A stretch of DNA of 64,000 nt, taken from Suillus spraguei (Eukaryota; Basidiomycota; Agaricomycetes; Boletales; Suillaceae). Positions 1 to 11,741 of the stretch are shown here, piece by piece. Under the pieces are notes generated by a model. It did not search any database and was not told the origin of the DNA. It saw only the letters and a list, made by a program, of their open reading frames with translations. The DNA lies in contig JABCPU010000008.1 in NCBI GenBank assembly GCA_016800925.1, positions 372,001 to 436,000 of the forward strand. The letters are read 5' to 3'. Positions within the stretch are counted from its first letter, which is position 1. Each line of letters opens with the position of its first letter. The position numbers and the translations under genes are program-made.

Positions 1-772
1 TAAGATCCTCGGCGGGAGATGTAGATTTAACAACACGGCTTGGCTTCGGAACCCTTGGGTCTTCCCTCCGCCGGTTTGTGCGCATTTCTGCTGGTGCTGA
101 CCTAGTCACCGCAGGAAGAGGCCGTTTCAGACGAGGGTGAGCTGCAATCTGCGGGTTTCGGGGTCCATCATTGGAATGTGTATTTCCATCTTTTGGGAGT
201 CTTTGAGACTTTCTAGGTAGGCGAGCGGCAGTCTGCGTGTTTGAAGGTTCATCACTGGAAAGTCTCTCCCCATCTTTCGGGAGGATTTGAGATCTTCTGG
301 ATAGGTGAGGGACAGTCTGCGTGTTTGAGGGTCCATCACCGGAAAGTCTCTCCTCATCTTTCGCAAGGCTTTGGGACCTTCTAGATAGCAGAGAACCTGT
401 AACAGGCCTGGTTGGCTTCGGTGTGTTTACAACTTTAGCCTCGATCCGTTTTGGCGCAGCTTCAGCCAGCTGCCTCTTCTGCCTCTGAGCAGCACGTGCA
501 GCAAACAGAGACGTGGTGGATGATGGAATAATAGACGCTTAAATCATTGCTTGAGGTCAGATATCGCGGACAAAGTAAGGTTACGCACGAATCTCTATGT
601 CTCCCAATGAACTAAGTCTTGGGGCACTCCGACGCGTCTCTTCTATTGACTCTGGAATCTTTACATCGGAAATAAAAGATGCAAATGGACTGTTCGTGGA
701 GTATAATCGGGCTCCCTGCTTGTAGCAGCGTGCTGGATTGCAGAGCCCAGCAAGAGCCCTTGAGTGCTGCAT
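1..772 (-). CDS. Hypothetical mitochondrial-type protein, 3' end outside the window
   Basis: I do not recognise the family. The ATG at 772 opens an exon (772 to 589) whose product starts MQHSRALAGLCNPARCYK and continues with RLYST, a basic, Arg/Ser-rich N-terminus that looks like a mitochondrial presequence. A 51-nt intron (588 to 538, donor GTGCGT, acceptor TTAAG) joins it in phase to a second exon that stays open to base 1, so the gene is cut by the window edge. The second exon is rich in Arg, Lys, Ser and Pro and contains three 28-residue tandem repeats. It lies divergently from the palmitoyltransferase gene with 133 bp between the start codons. Targeting is inferred from composition only; the function is unknown. 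Confidence 0.55.
134..385 (-). repeat. Three tandem 84-bp coding repeats (28 residues each)
   Basis: On the minus strand, three consecutive 84-bp units begin at 385, 301 and 217. In the open frame each starts with a LSRRSQ or LPRKSQ block, followed by a KDGERLS-like block and a SNTQT-like block. The spacing is exactly 84 bp in both steps, so the array stays in frame. The third unit is the most diverged, which suggests an older duplication. Confidence 0.75.
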
Positions 773-905
773 GATGAAAGAGCAAAAGCAGCGAAACTAC
801 AGATACACCAAATTTCCTTTGTCGGAAATTAACCCTGGCTTCGCACAGCCTGAGCGGTAGCCCACACTCGTCTTACCTGAATTTCGTTCGACCTCACACC
901 AAGAC

Positions 906-2834
906 ATGCACCCCATCCTGGGGCGTATTGCCATTTGCTTCGTGCTATTTCTTATTATCTTCCCTGCCTTGACTTGTCAGATCTACATCATATGGCCTTG
1001 GTATGGGCGCGAGCTGTCCGTAGAGCTCATAACTCTGCTCTTGCCATTCAAGTGAGCTTCATCAATCCAATATACTTTGAAATTTATGCTCCAATAGTGT
1101 CCTTGTTGTATCACTGCTATGGAACTACTACCTATGCATAGTTACTGATCCAGGAGAGGTTCCAGATGGTTGGGTACGCCCAAGGCTCACCCGCAGTCAT
1201 TCTGATTGATCACACTATCCCCCCAGAAACCAGACACGCAATCAGGCGAAGGGTACGAGGTTAAAAGACTGACGGGTTGCCCTCGATTCTGCCGTACCTG
1301 CGACAAGTTCAAGCCTCCAAGGTCTCATCATTGCAGGCAATGCAACAGGTAAGTAGGAGCTGTCAGTGAATTGCTGCGATGCTGACTGCTCAAAAGATGC
1401 GTGCTGAGAATGGGTAAGCACTTTTAGGTATCCTTCTCTTCACAGTCTGACTACTACAGACCATCATTGTCCTTGGACAAATAACTGCATCGGCCATTTC
1501 AATTATGGGCACTTTATTCGTTTTCTATTTTACGTGGACGTCACTTGCTCATATCACCTCGCTATGGTCTCATACAGAGTCATGGCTGCATCCAGGGCAC
1601 GGTATTATGTGAGTCGTGTCCCGAAGTATTGAACCTGCAACTGAACGCAAAGCCACTCAGGACGAGCCAACGGGTGCCGAACTTATCTTCATCATATTGA
1701 ACTACGTTTTCGTCGTCCCCGTGATCCTTGTAGTTGGAGCTTTCAGGTATTGCGTACCATTTCAAGCAGAATTACAGGTTGCTCACCGTGACACAGTATT
1801 TATCACTTTCATAGTCTGTTAGGCAATACCACGACTATCGAAGGCTGGGAGAAAGATAAAGCTGCAATGTTACGACGACATGGCAAAATTGAAGAGGTAA
1901 ACATTTCCTATGTAAGCTACAGCGAATCAACTGACTGTGTCGTCCACAGGTCAAGTTCCCATATGCAAGTATTTGATTCGTGTCGACAAACAAATTACTA
2001 ATGTATCGCAGAACCTTGGCGTGAGGCGTAATATTGCCTCAATTCTCGGAAACAATCCATTTTTGTGGTGTTGTCCAACTGTTCCTCCTGGAACTGGTCT
2101 AAGTACCAGCTTTCAGTTGCCGATGGTGAGTGGAATGGGCAGGCTGCAGCACAGAAGCGCCGAAGGAGAGTGGACGATTTGGAATCATGACTGCTACACC
2201 TGGTAGCTGTCATTTTCCTCTTACGTCCTCGTTCTGTCGTGTCAGTACGCTCATTGCAGCTGCGTCATCACGCTTGATATGGCGCCTCACTGATTAATCT
2301 GTTGATATAGGACATCATAACTGGCCTCCTCGAGACCCGACTTTGGCTAATCAGACACCCTTCAAGCTCCCCGATAGTCCATGGACATATGAGAATGGAA
2401 ACGTTAATCCCAATTTACGTCCAACAAATGGTCAACTACGTGGTGTCAATGGTAACCACTATAAATCCACGCAAGATCCTATCTCTGTTTTACCACCTTA
2501 CCATCCAGATTACACGGATCCTGGAGTTGATGCCCATCCTGGACGACCGTATTCTCCCGATAGTGTGTCGGATCATTCAGAAGAGGGATACTCCGAAGTT
2601 GTTAGGGTGCGTCGGGGCTCGGAGGGGTACGAGGTGCGCCCCGTAACTCGGGAGCAGTTGTTTCAAGAATATGTGCAGGACCAGATTAATGAGGCTGGCC
2701 GATACCAAGTGTATGAACCCGAACACACTCTAGAGAGTGATGAGGATCTCGAGGAGGATATCGATGAGTTATCTGGGGAGGCTGGAGATGCTAGCACAAT
2801 CTCGGACGATGAGGTACCTCTCGCATTACAGTGA
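906..2834 (+). CDS. PFA4: DHHC palmitoyltransferase, PFA4-like
   Basis: Integral membrane protein S-acyltransferase that moves palmitate to cysteines of substrate proteins (PFA4 works at the ER in yeast). The ATG at 906 begins a first membrane segment followed by PWYGRELS. Later exons give a second segment ending in [10 protein letters not shown], then the zinc/Cys-rich core [15 protein letters not shown] and the catalytic [15 protein letters not shown], then further membrane segments and the [10 protein letters not shown] block typical of PFA4. The tail from 2343 is acidic and Ser/Pro-rich. I read exons 906-1051, 1099-1173, 1227-1348, a 17-nt micro-exon 1397-1413, 1460-1608, 1661-1746 and 1797-1896, then later ones to the TGA at 2834. 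Near 2101 the frame only continues with a weak donor (GTACCA at 2103) or one extra base; see findings. Confidence 0.88.
1397..1413 (+). other. 17-nt internal micro-exon of the palmitoyltransferase
   Basis: Introns 1349-1396 (GTAAGT...AAAAG) and 1414-1459 (GTAAGC...CTACAG) leave a 17-base exon. It supplies exactly the residues CVLRM needed between SHHCRQCNR and DHHCPW. The flanking phases agree, so it is needed to keep the catalytic motif in frame. Confidence 0.8.
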
Positions 2835-2963
2835 TCGGTATTAGACTTCTGTAATCACTGGACTCTGGGAACGAACTGTGTATTGTATTACAAGCGCGAT
2901 TAATAGAGAGAATATAGCTAGATAAGGGCCGAAATCTGAAGTGGGGGTCGACAAGTACCACCA

Positions 2964-5309
2964 CTATATGATGGAAACCCTCTCAAAGTACACTTTCCAC
3001 ACGTGTCCACTTTTCTCACCAACTTCCAAAACGTTTGAACCAACCTGAAGATCCATATTCCACACGCCATCTTCGAGCTTTTCGTTCATAGCAGTACCGT
3101 TGAGGTTGATCAATATGCTCTCCTTCTGAGGCGTAGGCGCGTTCTGAGATTTCTTCTGTTCAGCTTTCTTTGCTAGTGCAGCCGCCTTAGCTTTCGCTTT
3201 CGGATTCTTGGGTGGACGGCCACGACCACGCTTTCTGGGACTGGGCTCCTCCTCCTCCTCTTCATCGTCTGGTTGTTCATCGTTCCCATCACCTTCCTCA
3301 TCTCCAGTTTCATCATCATCTCCGAAGAATCTGATCTCTGCAATAGAGATCGATTTCTCGCCCTGGCCAAGTCGTATCGCCCAGGATTTGACTCCATCAC
3401 GATGATCAAGCCAAAAGGGTCTGCCACGAGGCTTGGTTATTAAGAAAACGCCCTTGAGTGGTCGATGTCCAGCCAATACAGGTGGAGGTGATCTTGAAAC
3501 CGATTGAGATGTCTGAACCTGAGGCGCTGGCTGTGTTCGTATTGTGGAAGATGGTATTGCAGGTGTCGGAGGAGCCGGAGCCGGGTGGGTGTATTGGTGA
3601 TAGGTAGCATTAGGATAATACTGAGGCTTAGCTGCTGCTGCTGGCTGATACTGCGATGGCTGTGCCGAGACTTGTGGTGATGGCGCGGCTTTTGTTTGTG
3701 TTACTTGCACTACTGGTGTTGGTAAAGGAGTAGGGATCTGAGAAGGAGGAGCTGCAGCAACAAATGGTTGAGGTGTGGGGGCAGGTTTAGGTACAGGTGC
3801 AGCGATGGTTTTGAGCCTTGCACAGGTGTAGTCGTTGGAATAGGCACTCCAGCTCCTGGTGGTAGCTGATTGATCGAGGATTGAGCTGAACTCTTGGCAT
3901 TTCCGCCACTTGCAGGAAGGCGTAACGTCAGTGATCCTCCAGTAGCGCCCTCTTTTTCTTGTGGTTTGGTTGACGAAGAAGCGATGGTCGTAGAGGGTCC
4001 GGCAGTAGCCGCCGCCACCCCCGGAACTTTCAATTTGATCTTTGCTGGAGGCTTCGAGTACTGTGATAGCGCGTACGGTTCTGGCATGTCAGACATGAGT
4101 TGACGGAAGTAATCCTGTTGACGTATGAATGAGAATACTGCTCGGGGTATGCGATACTTACTCGAAGAATGATCGCATCCTCCCAGATCTGGCTGTGGTC
4201 CTGGTTGAACTCAAGAGCGTTAGAGAACACGAGCTCGACATCAGTTGCAAAATCCAGGGAGGTTTGATATTCCTTGCGCTTCAAGTGTTTCTGGTGATGT
4301 TGTGAACACATGCTGAAGAGTCAATGTGTATGACTTACAAAAATGGTTTCTATGCACATTGGACGTTTGATTTGTGTATAATACATTGGATAGTCCTTCT
4401 TCGACGGCATCTCCATAAAAACGTTGGAGAGTACACGATGTCTGCAACCATAATCAAAAAAAACAAGTTGTAGTCGAGAAGGAAGACGAACTCACGTCTC
4501 TTCGTCAGCCTTATCGACAAGCTTCTGTAATCTAGTCTTCAAGAGGCGAGTCAAGTTAGGCTGTTTGCTCTTCTTCTCGCTGTCTCCACCGTCAGCAGGC
4601 TTGTCCTCGTCGTCGTCTCCATCGCCATTCTTCTTGACTTTCTTTCCCGTCATCTTTGTATACTCCTTATTTACGAATTTCTGCCCCAGGGTGAATGAAT
4701 ATCAGTGTGAACATAAGACAAAGGACAATCTCACCAGCATGAATTTGGCGTCAAGCCAGATTGGACTGTTCTTCTGATTGTACTTTTTGGCGTTTGAAAA
4801 GCAGAGGTCGAAATCTTGTCTGATATCATCGAGAGAGTTGTATAAGCCACCATCTATTTTCTGCTTGATATCGTCCAAGCAAATTGGTTGTTGAATGAAG
4901 ACATAATAATCAGGATAATGGCGCTTTGAGGGCAAGCGCATGAATGCTGGAGAGCATATGAAACCTCTGTGTGATATACGGAAGAAATGTTAGCGAGATC
5001 AGAAAGGAAAATAGCTTCAGGCGGCTGTGATTGCGTCTGAGCTCAAGTTGGGTTTGTTACTCACTCTTTATTGACCACGTCCTTCAACATCTGCCACAAC
5101 TTTGTTCCCTGCTCCTTCAACCCAGCTACACCAGAATTACTACTTTCTGCAGTATCCATCTGAGTGTCTTCATTAGCCGTATTTCCTATGGCGGTTCCTG
5201 TAGCGGCTTGGCCAGATGATGCTCCAACTTGCTTTTGTCGCTTTGTTCGAGAGCCGTCCACGTCGTCATAATTCGACAAATGTCCAATCTCTCTCTTCAT
5301 CATTGTCAT
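2964..5309 (-). CDS. RSC4: Double-bromodomain chromatin-remodelling subunit, RSC4-like
   Basis: Probable acetyl-lysine reader of the RSC/SWI-SNF class remodeller. The N-terminus is MTMMKREIGHLSNYDD (ATG at 5309). Bromodomain 1 contains KRHYPDYYVFIQQPICLDDI and a CFSNAKKYNQ helix. Bromodomain 2 contains KKDYPMYYTQIKRPMCIETI and SNALEFNQDHSQIWEDA. A long Pro/Ala/Gln-rich linker follows, then an acidic stretch with an AT-hook-like KRGRGRPPKNPK, and a C-terminal beta-rich domain beginning near HRPLKGVF. Two bromodomains plus this C-terminus fit RSC4 of basidiomycetes; assignment to RSC rather than another remodeller is by family resemblance. Around 3812 the linker switches frame. This needs either an unusual 86-nt intron (GTGCAA...TCTCAG) or one missing A in a run of four. 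A CACGTG lies about 115 bp upstream of the start. Confidence 0.85.
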
Positions 5310-6523
5310 ACAGTCGTGGGCGTTAGTTCTGGCTAAGAAAAAACGGATACCGAAGGAAATAGCAACGAACTTCAGCTTGTATTAGGTCTCGGACGCTCAA
5401 CGAAGACGAAAATGGCTAGAGTCACGTGATTAGTGAAGGAGTGGTAACGGGGATCTACCAACGGATAAACTTGAAGATGTTCAATCACTACACTATCTAG
5501 CTGCAAAATGTACCTTTGTTGCTAATTCTTGTAACTCACAACTCGCGCATCTGACGCTTCGCGGCATGTCCGTGGTTGTTCAGCCCACCTCAAGAAGCCC
5601 GCAAAGAATCTCTCGATCTCTCCTTCCCATTGTCGTCTATGCCTGTTCTCGAGTAGTCTCGAAGTAACATTGCTTCCCCTGTCTGGCAAAGTTGCTTGAG
5701 AAACAATTTCGTGAGATTGCTATATGTAATCCACTCACGTGTTCTCTGTCACATCAACAAAGAAACCATCGATAACGAGTTGACAAGAGCATAGTCGCTC
5801 GGCAACATATTTGTTTGTAACTCATGCCTCCACAAACCACTCATCGTTATTATCACAATCCGTAATAACATGGTGAGTCTTCTGATGGATGTATGGTCGA
5901 TACCTTGCGGCCTAGTCCGTCAAACGCTTTTTATGAATCTCAAACGTGAAGAGCAGCGATGATCCATTTTGAAAGATTCAAATCCAGTCGAGAAGGGCTA
6001 GAACGATAGTCATGAGGAATTGTGTACTACATCAACAACTATTAGGACGTTATATGCTATGTCATAAGGACGGGGCGCATACATGCTACAAGCCAATCAT
6101 CCACGAATTCGTAATATAGTCCATACAAAGTCATAATTTCCCTCCCTACCAGTCAGGGTGGCCAACACTTGGCCAAGTCAAAAAGGACTTGTGCTACAAG
6201 GACACGCGCACACAAGATTACCCTAGACGTATCCCCGTCTGAGTATGGTTGTAGCCCATCCCAGTGGGCCAGTCTAATCCCTGTTCAGCCTATCCGCTTG
6301 AAGAAATCAAAGAGATCGCATGAGTTCACAGGGAACGTGTAGTGTCAAACTATAACGGCATCGGGCCATATGTATTCTTATCGAGTCTGCATCACCTACT
6401 GGCAACTTAGTGACTAGGCCACCGTATACGAAGGCACCCACTGGATCACTCCAAAGAGGTCCAAGGGCAACGGGAACTATGTATACCCGAAAAAATTTGC
6501 GAGAGCTGTAGGAATGCTTCACC
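5310..6523. other. Gene-free interval after the RSC4-like start
   Basis: I see no convincing exon chain on either strand. The 5' part is the RSC4-like promoter, with CACGTG at 5423-5428. An ATG followed directly by GTGAGT occurs near 5870 but I could not find a matching downstream exon. The rest holds only short unrelated open frames. Confidence 0.5.
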
Positions 6524-7140
6524 AAACATTATACATAATTTCCTGCCTTAAGTGCCTCGCCATAGTATTCGCGCTGGAACCTCATGACACATTGGTTGTT
6601 TTGATATGATTATACGCACGACTCACTGGGGTCACGTTCTAGATCTTCGCAATCAACCAACATGACGCGCTCATACACGGTCTTGAACCTGAAGAAGATC
6701 CAGCCCATGTGAGAATATAACAAGCTACTCGTGGCCACATATTCAAAGATGCATCAATTAATCTCCTGCTCGTAAATTAGCCTTCAGTCGTGAACAATTG
6801 ACTTACGAGTCGTACTGAAGATCATCGATCATCCGTGAAGCGCTGTGGAATTTAGACCCATGTCCCAAAAAAGTCGGCAAGTGACCTACATGATGTAGTC
6901 CATGTCAGAGGCACCTGAATTCGTTGAGATGATCAAAACGTCGTGTACAACATTCATATAGACACACCACCACCACCACGCCCATTTATTGAGATCATCA
7001 ATTTCAACGGAGCTCTCATCTTGATTGAGCTTGGAATGCACTGCACCCGAGAGCAGCCGAAATGACACGTACATACATATTTGCTTTAAACGCGCGACGT
7101 GACCAGAGTCTATGATGGTCAATTGTAATGCTTGGCAGAA
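6524..7140 (-). CDS. Unrecognised spliced ORF, 5' end unresolved
   Basis: A chain of short exons can be read on the minus strand: LTIIDSGHVARLKQI, then SVEIDDLNKWAWWWW and VHDVLIISTN, then ASRMIDDLQYDS, then FKTVYERVMLVDCEDLERD, and a last piece FQREYYGEALKAGNYV ending at a stop near 6524-6540. Intervening sequences have GTAAGT/GTAGGT donors and CAG acceptors in compatible phase, except for the final join, which is uncertain. I could not identify the family or find a start codon. It may be a real small gene or a decayed one. It lies downstream of CutC on the same strand. Confidence 0.3.
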
Positions 7141-7467
7141 TCGTAAGTTTGTTTCTACAAAGCCAGAGGCAGAGTGATCTTGTCAAACATCAGCAAGTTG
7201 CCAGTAGAAGAATGCCACGAGCAAGGTCTCAGGTAGACACACTTGACCGCCGCAATGTGAGCAAAAAAAAGAATACAGCATTACTCCTGCTGTGACCAAG
7301 ATATCTTGTCAGAGAACGTCTTGGGAGTGAGCTCAAGGTTCAAGAATCTAAGAAAAGTTTCCATCTAAGTCTGGCAGGTCGACTCCTTTTTGACTTCGTA
7401 TACCGAAAAAACTCCATTGATTGGATGAAGACCGTTAATTTGTTCTGATCCCCTACACAAGGAAAAG

Positions 7468-8591
7468 TCATGCCTCTCGAAGGGAATCGATGGCATCTTT
7501 GACTGCACGGACTGCCCTTGCGCTTGTCCGCCAAATTCCCCATTCACCGGCTCCGCCAATGCCCATGCCCATTCCATCTCGACGCCAAATAGAGGCTCCA
7601 TCGGTCCAATATCCACCGCTCATATGCACTTCGCGCAGCCCATGGGGCAGCAGCGCCTTGCATAAAGCACCGATGGTAGATGAATTGATGCCAGATCCCG
7701 GAAGAATTTCGATGCGTGGATCCTGACAATCTGCAAGGTCTAATAGATCCTTCAAAACATCGAGAGAATTAGCCGATGTGGCGGTCGTGCCCTGACCGCT
7801 TGAAAGAAGTGCCCAACGTTGACTTGGAGCCAGCTACTTTGTATAATTGTAACGCTTACCTCGTCAGGATGCGAGTTAGTCCATCAATTTCGGACAACTG
7901 GCGCCATGCTACAGTAAACAATCAGTACAAGCTTAACAACTAAAACTATATTTTGCCTTGCCCTTCCTCGTGTCACGAGTCATGTCAAACGCTCGATGAA
8001 AACAGACTACGTCAATGAGGCCGTGAACAAAAATGAATGATAAACAGTTGAGATTACCTTGTAGAGGCAAAGCTTCTGAGACAAGACTAGACTGAATGTT
8101 GGCGTTCTAGGGCTTCAGGGGCACAATAGGAAGGTCTACCTCTGAGTGCGGGTCACGTCCACATCTCCTTCAGAAGTGAGAATGCCAAACACGACGCCTT
8201 GGACGCCATTCTCTCTAAAGCAACGTATATCCTCCATCATCACGTCGAATTCAGCCTGAGTGTATACAAAGTCACCAGTCCGAGGTCTGATCATAACCTA
8301 GTGGGGCAAACTCGTCAGTAGCAAGAAAGAATCCAGATAACGGTAATTTAAGCCACCATGATGGGGACTGTAGGTACTGCCTTTCGAATAGCTTTCAACA
8401 GTCCAAAGCTGGGAGTAGTTCCTCCGCCAAGACCTAGATTGCTACAAAGTTCAAGACGATCTGCTCCTGCTTCAACGGCTCTGAAAGTGACTTGTAGTAA
8501 CTGGTTGCTCTTGTAATAAAAATGTAAGGATTCACACTCACGCCAAAGCAGACTCGATGGAGTCAACGCAAACTTCAAGAATTAAGGGCAT
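7468..8591 (-). CDS. CUTC: CutC-family copper homeostasis protein
   Basis: TIM-barrel protein of the CutC family, linked to copper handling in bacteria and animals; the biochemical role in fungi is not settled. The ATG at 8591 gives MPLILEVCVDSIESALA. This is followed after an intron by AVEAGADRLELCSNLGLGGG, the family signature, then TPSFGLLKAIRK, PIMVMIRPRTGDFVYT, GVQGVVFGILT, a CFHRAFD block, LTRILTSGQG and a C-terminus with EILPGSGINSSTI and REVHMSGG. All are in the order and spacing expected of the family and length is normal. At least four introns are present. The start codon is only about 67 bp from the proposed start of the divergent phosphatase gene. Confidence 0.9.
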
Positions 8592-8658
8592 GAACAGGAA
8601 AGCAATATGACTGACTGGTAAGTAGCAGTTATATGTACCCGAAAAGGAACTTTGTCCA

Positions 8659-11621
8659 ATGTCAGCTGAGTGCTTTTTCTCAGGCTGTTTACGCGTACGG
8701 TCCGACCACAACGTACTATAACTGCATCTAGACAATCACATAGAAGAAAGACAGTTTAGTGCGACGACATCGAGTTCTAATACTAACAGATTGATGGAGT
8801 CAAAGCCAGACATGAGGCTGGCTCAAAAGCAAAATACGGCGCATATGACGACGTACTTGCTGAGCCAGAACGCGAATTACTCCTGCCTACAGAATCAAAC
8901 TCACCCACAACTAGTATTTTCAACACGCCACGATACAGCCTTGTGCACCTTTTATATGCCTTTGTTGGAGGTGCCGCTTTGTGCATCGGTGCACGCTTCC
9001 TGCTGGACGTGTCAGGAATTGCTGGACCCCCTCCACTGGGAGACGACGTGAGGGTACAAGCACCACCGTACGTAGGTTCGACGGAAGTGCACCATTTCCC
9101 GCCTGTAGCCCCAACAAATGCTTTCCCTGACTCTTTCCAACAAGGTACGCTCCGTTTAAGTTAGTTGGACAAAAACTAACTTAACCTGCAGCGTTGGGTA
9201 CCCAGGCGGTACTCCTACTGGCGCAGAGCCCGGCCTCATTGCAACTGCGCCCTCCCTCCCTTTGCAGACTGGTGCAGCCCAACTTGTCGCACCTCCAAAG
9301 ATTTACAAGCACATCCACTCTACGCATGATGACGACGCGGAAGAAGAAGAGGAAGAATCTCTCAAACATTATCAATCCGACCGTCCTTTCAACCTTTTCC
9401 GAAGTTGGGGCAACCTTTCTCCGTGGTACAGTGTCCCACGTGGAGCGTTCGGCGTCAATGACACCGCAGAACCCCCTGCTGGATGTGTTGTTACTGGCCT
9501 CCATTTACTTCACCGTCATGGTGCCCGTTATCCGACCGCATGGTGTGCGTGTTTTCTCTCCATCGTAACACTGATAATAATTCACTACTATCAACAGCGA
9601 ATTTCGGTGGTCCTGCCAAGTTCGCTACCCGTCTGCACGAGAGCGCATCGCAATGGGAGGCAACTGGGCAACTAGCATTCTTGAACGAATGGTAAGGTGT
9701 CCTGCTCCATTTTTTGATGTGTATCTCATGAAGGCGTGTGTAGGACTTACAAGCTAGGCGAGGAAGGTATGAATTTTACAAGTACAGCAACATGCGATGT
9801 TCACTTTTCAATCAGTGCTCACTCCCTTTGGCCGACAACAACTATGTTTGTCCATTTTCTCCTCCCCTGAAAAGCTCTCATCGTGCACATATAGACGACC
9901 TTGGCGTATCTATGCGTCTCAAGTACGGTTTCCTACTCAAGGTTTATCTGCTTTTCTCGTGTCACTAAATCCGCATGATAACATCGATGAAATGCTAGAA
10001 CTTCACGGAGACGAATACAATTCCTGTATTCCGGACAGAGTCTCAGTAAGTGGTCTGGTTTATTTTATCTGGTTATGTACCATAACACCATAAACCCGCA
10101 GGAACCGCATGCTTGCTTCGGCACTCAACTTTGCAATTGGATTCTTTGGCTACCCTTTTGAAGGGCAGTACCAACAGTTGATTACAATCGAAGCTGGCGG
10201 AGTGAGTTCTTCGTTTTCTCGTATCTTGTTTTACTTGTTTCGTTACCCTACGCTATTTAACAATTCGAATGTCGTCTGTCCTCTTCCTGTACCTTTTCTT
10301 ATATGCCCCTTTCCTTGCGCACAACACCTTCCTCAAAAGACACAGTGCTCACTCTGATATAATTTGCCAGTTTAACAACACCTTCGCCCCCTACGATACC
10401 TGCCCGAATGCCAATACCGCTGGTAAATCGGATCGCTCGCTGCCCTATGTCAAAGAATGGGTTTCCCACTTCCTGGTGGAAGCCCGGGAACGACTATCAA
10501 GGGCAATGATAGGAAAGGACGGTCTGCAGGGTGAGTTCAATTGGACCGGAGAAGAAGTGTACGAAATGATGCAGACGTGTGCCTATGAGGTACGCCCACT
10601 TGTGGTGGAACGTTCTGTCCGTTGTGGCTGACTGTATCATCGATAGACCGTTGCTCTTGGTTACTCCAAATTCTGTGATCTCTTCACGGAAGAAGAGTGG
10701 GAAGGATTCAATTATGCGTATGTCCCGTTTCTTCCCTTTTTGTCCCTGTAGTACCATATACATACTGACCGGTTACCCGTTATTATAGACTCGATTTGAC
10801 ATTCTGGTCAGCACACGTGCTTGCATCTGTAGGTTTTTTGCTGACCATGTTCTTTCTCCGATTGCTCGGACTGTGACCTACCCGAAACTCGTAGGTACGA
10901 CTCTGCTTTTGGTTCACCTGTTGCTCGCGTCCAGGGTGTCGGATACCTTCAAGAGCTCGTCGCGCGACTTACCCATACTCCGATCGCGACCCACAACAGT
11001 AGCACTAACGCCACACTTCACACGCCTGAGACTTTCCCGCTAGATCATGCTCTCTATGTAGATGCTACGCATGAAGTTGTTGTCCTCAATAGTACGTGGT
11101 CTTACGACATATTGCTCGCCCATATGATAGCTGATCGGTTACCGGCACGCAGTTATCACAGCGCTCAACCTGAGCACGCTCGCAGCAAGCGGTCCTCTCC
11201 CTGCAGACCATATCCCTCAAGACCGTTCATTCCGTTCCGCAGATCTTGCTCCCTTCGCAACTAACATGCAGTTCCAGCGTAAGCAGTTTGTGATCTGTTC
11301 TTTTTTTGCAGTTTTACTGAGATGTATTTTATTTTTTCATACGATGTTCCTACGCTCGATACCTACTTTTCAGTCCTCTCCTGCGCATCCACCCCGGAAC
11401 CCCAAATCCGGATCATCATTAACGATGGCGTCGTTCCTCTCCATGGAATTCGTACCTGCCCGTATGATGACAAGCACGGAATGTGCCCACTTCCCGCGTT
11501 CGTTGAAGCTCAGCAGGAGACGATCCAGAAGACAGACTGGGTATGGGGATGTCATGGAGACTGGGAAGTACCTCAAGGCAGTGCATGGAATTCAACAACA
11601 GGGGACGCGCCTCAGGCATAG
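8659..11621 (+). CDS. Membrane-anchored histidine acid phosphatase (phytase-like)
   Basis: Two-step acid phosphatase of branch 2 of the histidine phosphatase superfamily. The catalytic motif RHGARYPT follows GCVVTGLHLLH. The C-terminal proton-donor motif is DATHE, with Glu where classic fungal phytases have Asp. Other blocks are TPFGRQQL, FRTESQNRMLASALNFAIGF, GFFGYPFEGQYQQ, NTFAPYDTCPN and PQIRIIINDGVVPL. Near the N-terminus a hydrophobic stretch (LVHLLYAFVGGAALCIGARF) suggests a type II membrane anchor rather than a cleaved signal peptide. An acidic run of Glu follows. The main 5' exon begins after a TACTAACAG acceptor at 8789. The ATG at 8659 joins it in phase over a 95-nt intron but is a tentative choice. 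About ten introns interrupt the gene. Confidence 0.88.
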
Positions 11622-11741
11622 ATGGAAGGACATATCGAAGCAAAACAGCTTCCCCGCTGTGTGTCCATAATATTATTCATGCCTAATACACACCGTTGAT
11701 TGTCTCTGATAACATGAAGAACACAAAATAACAAATAAAGT

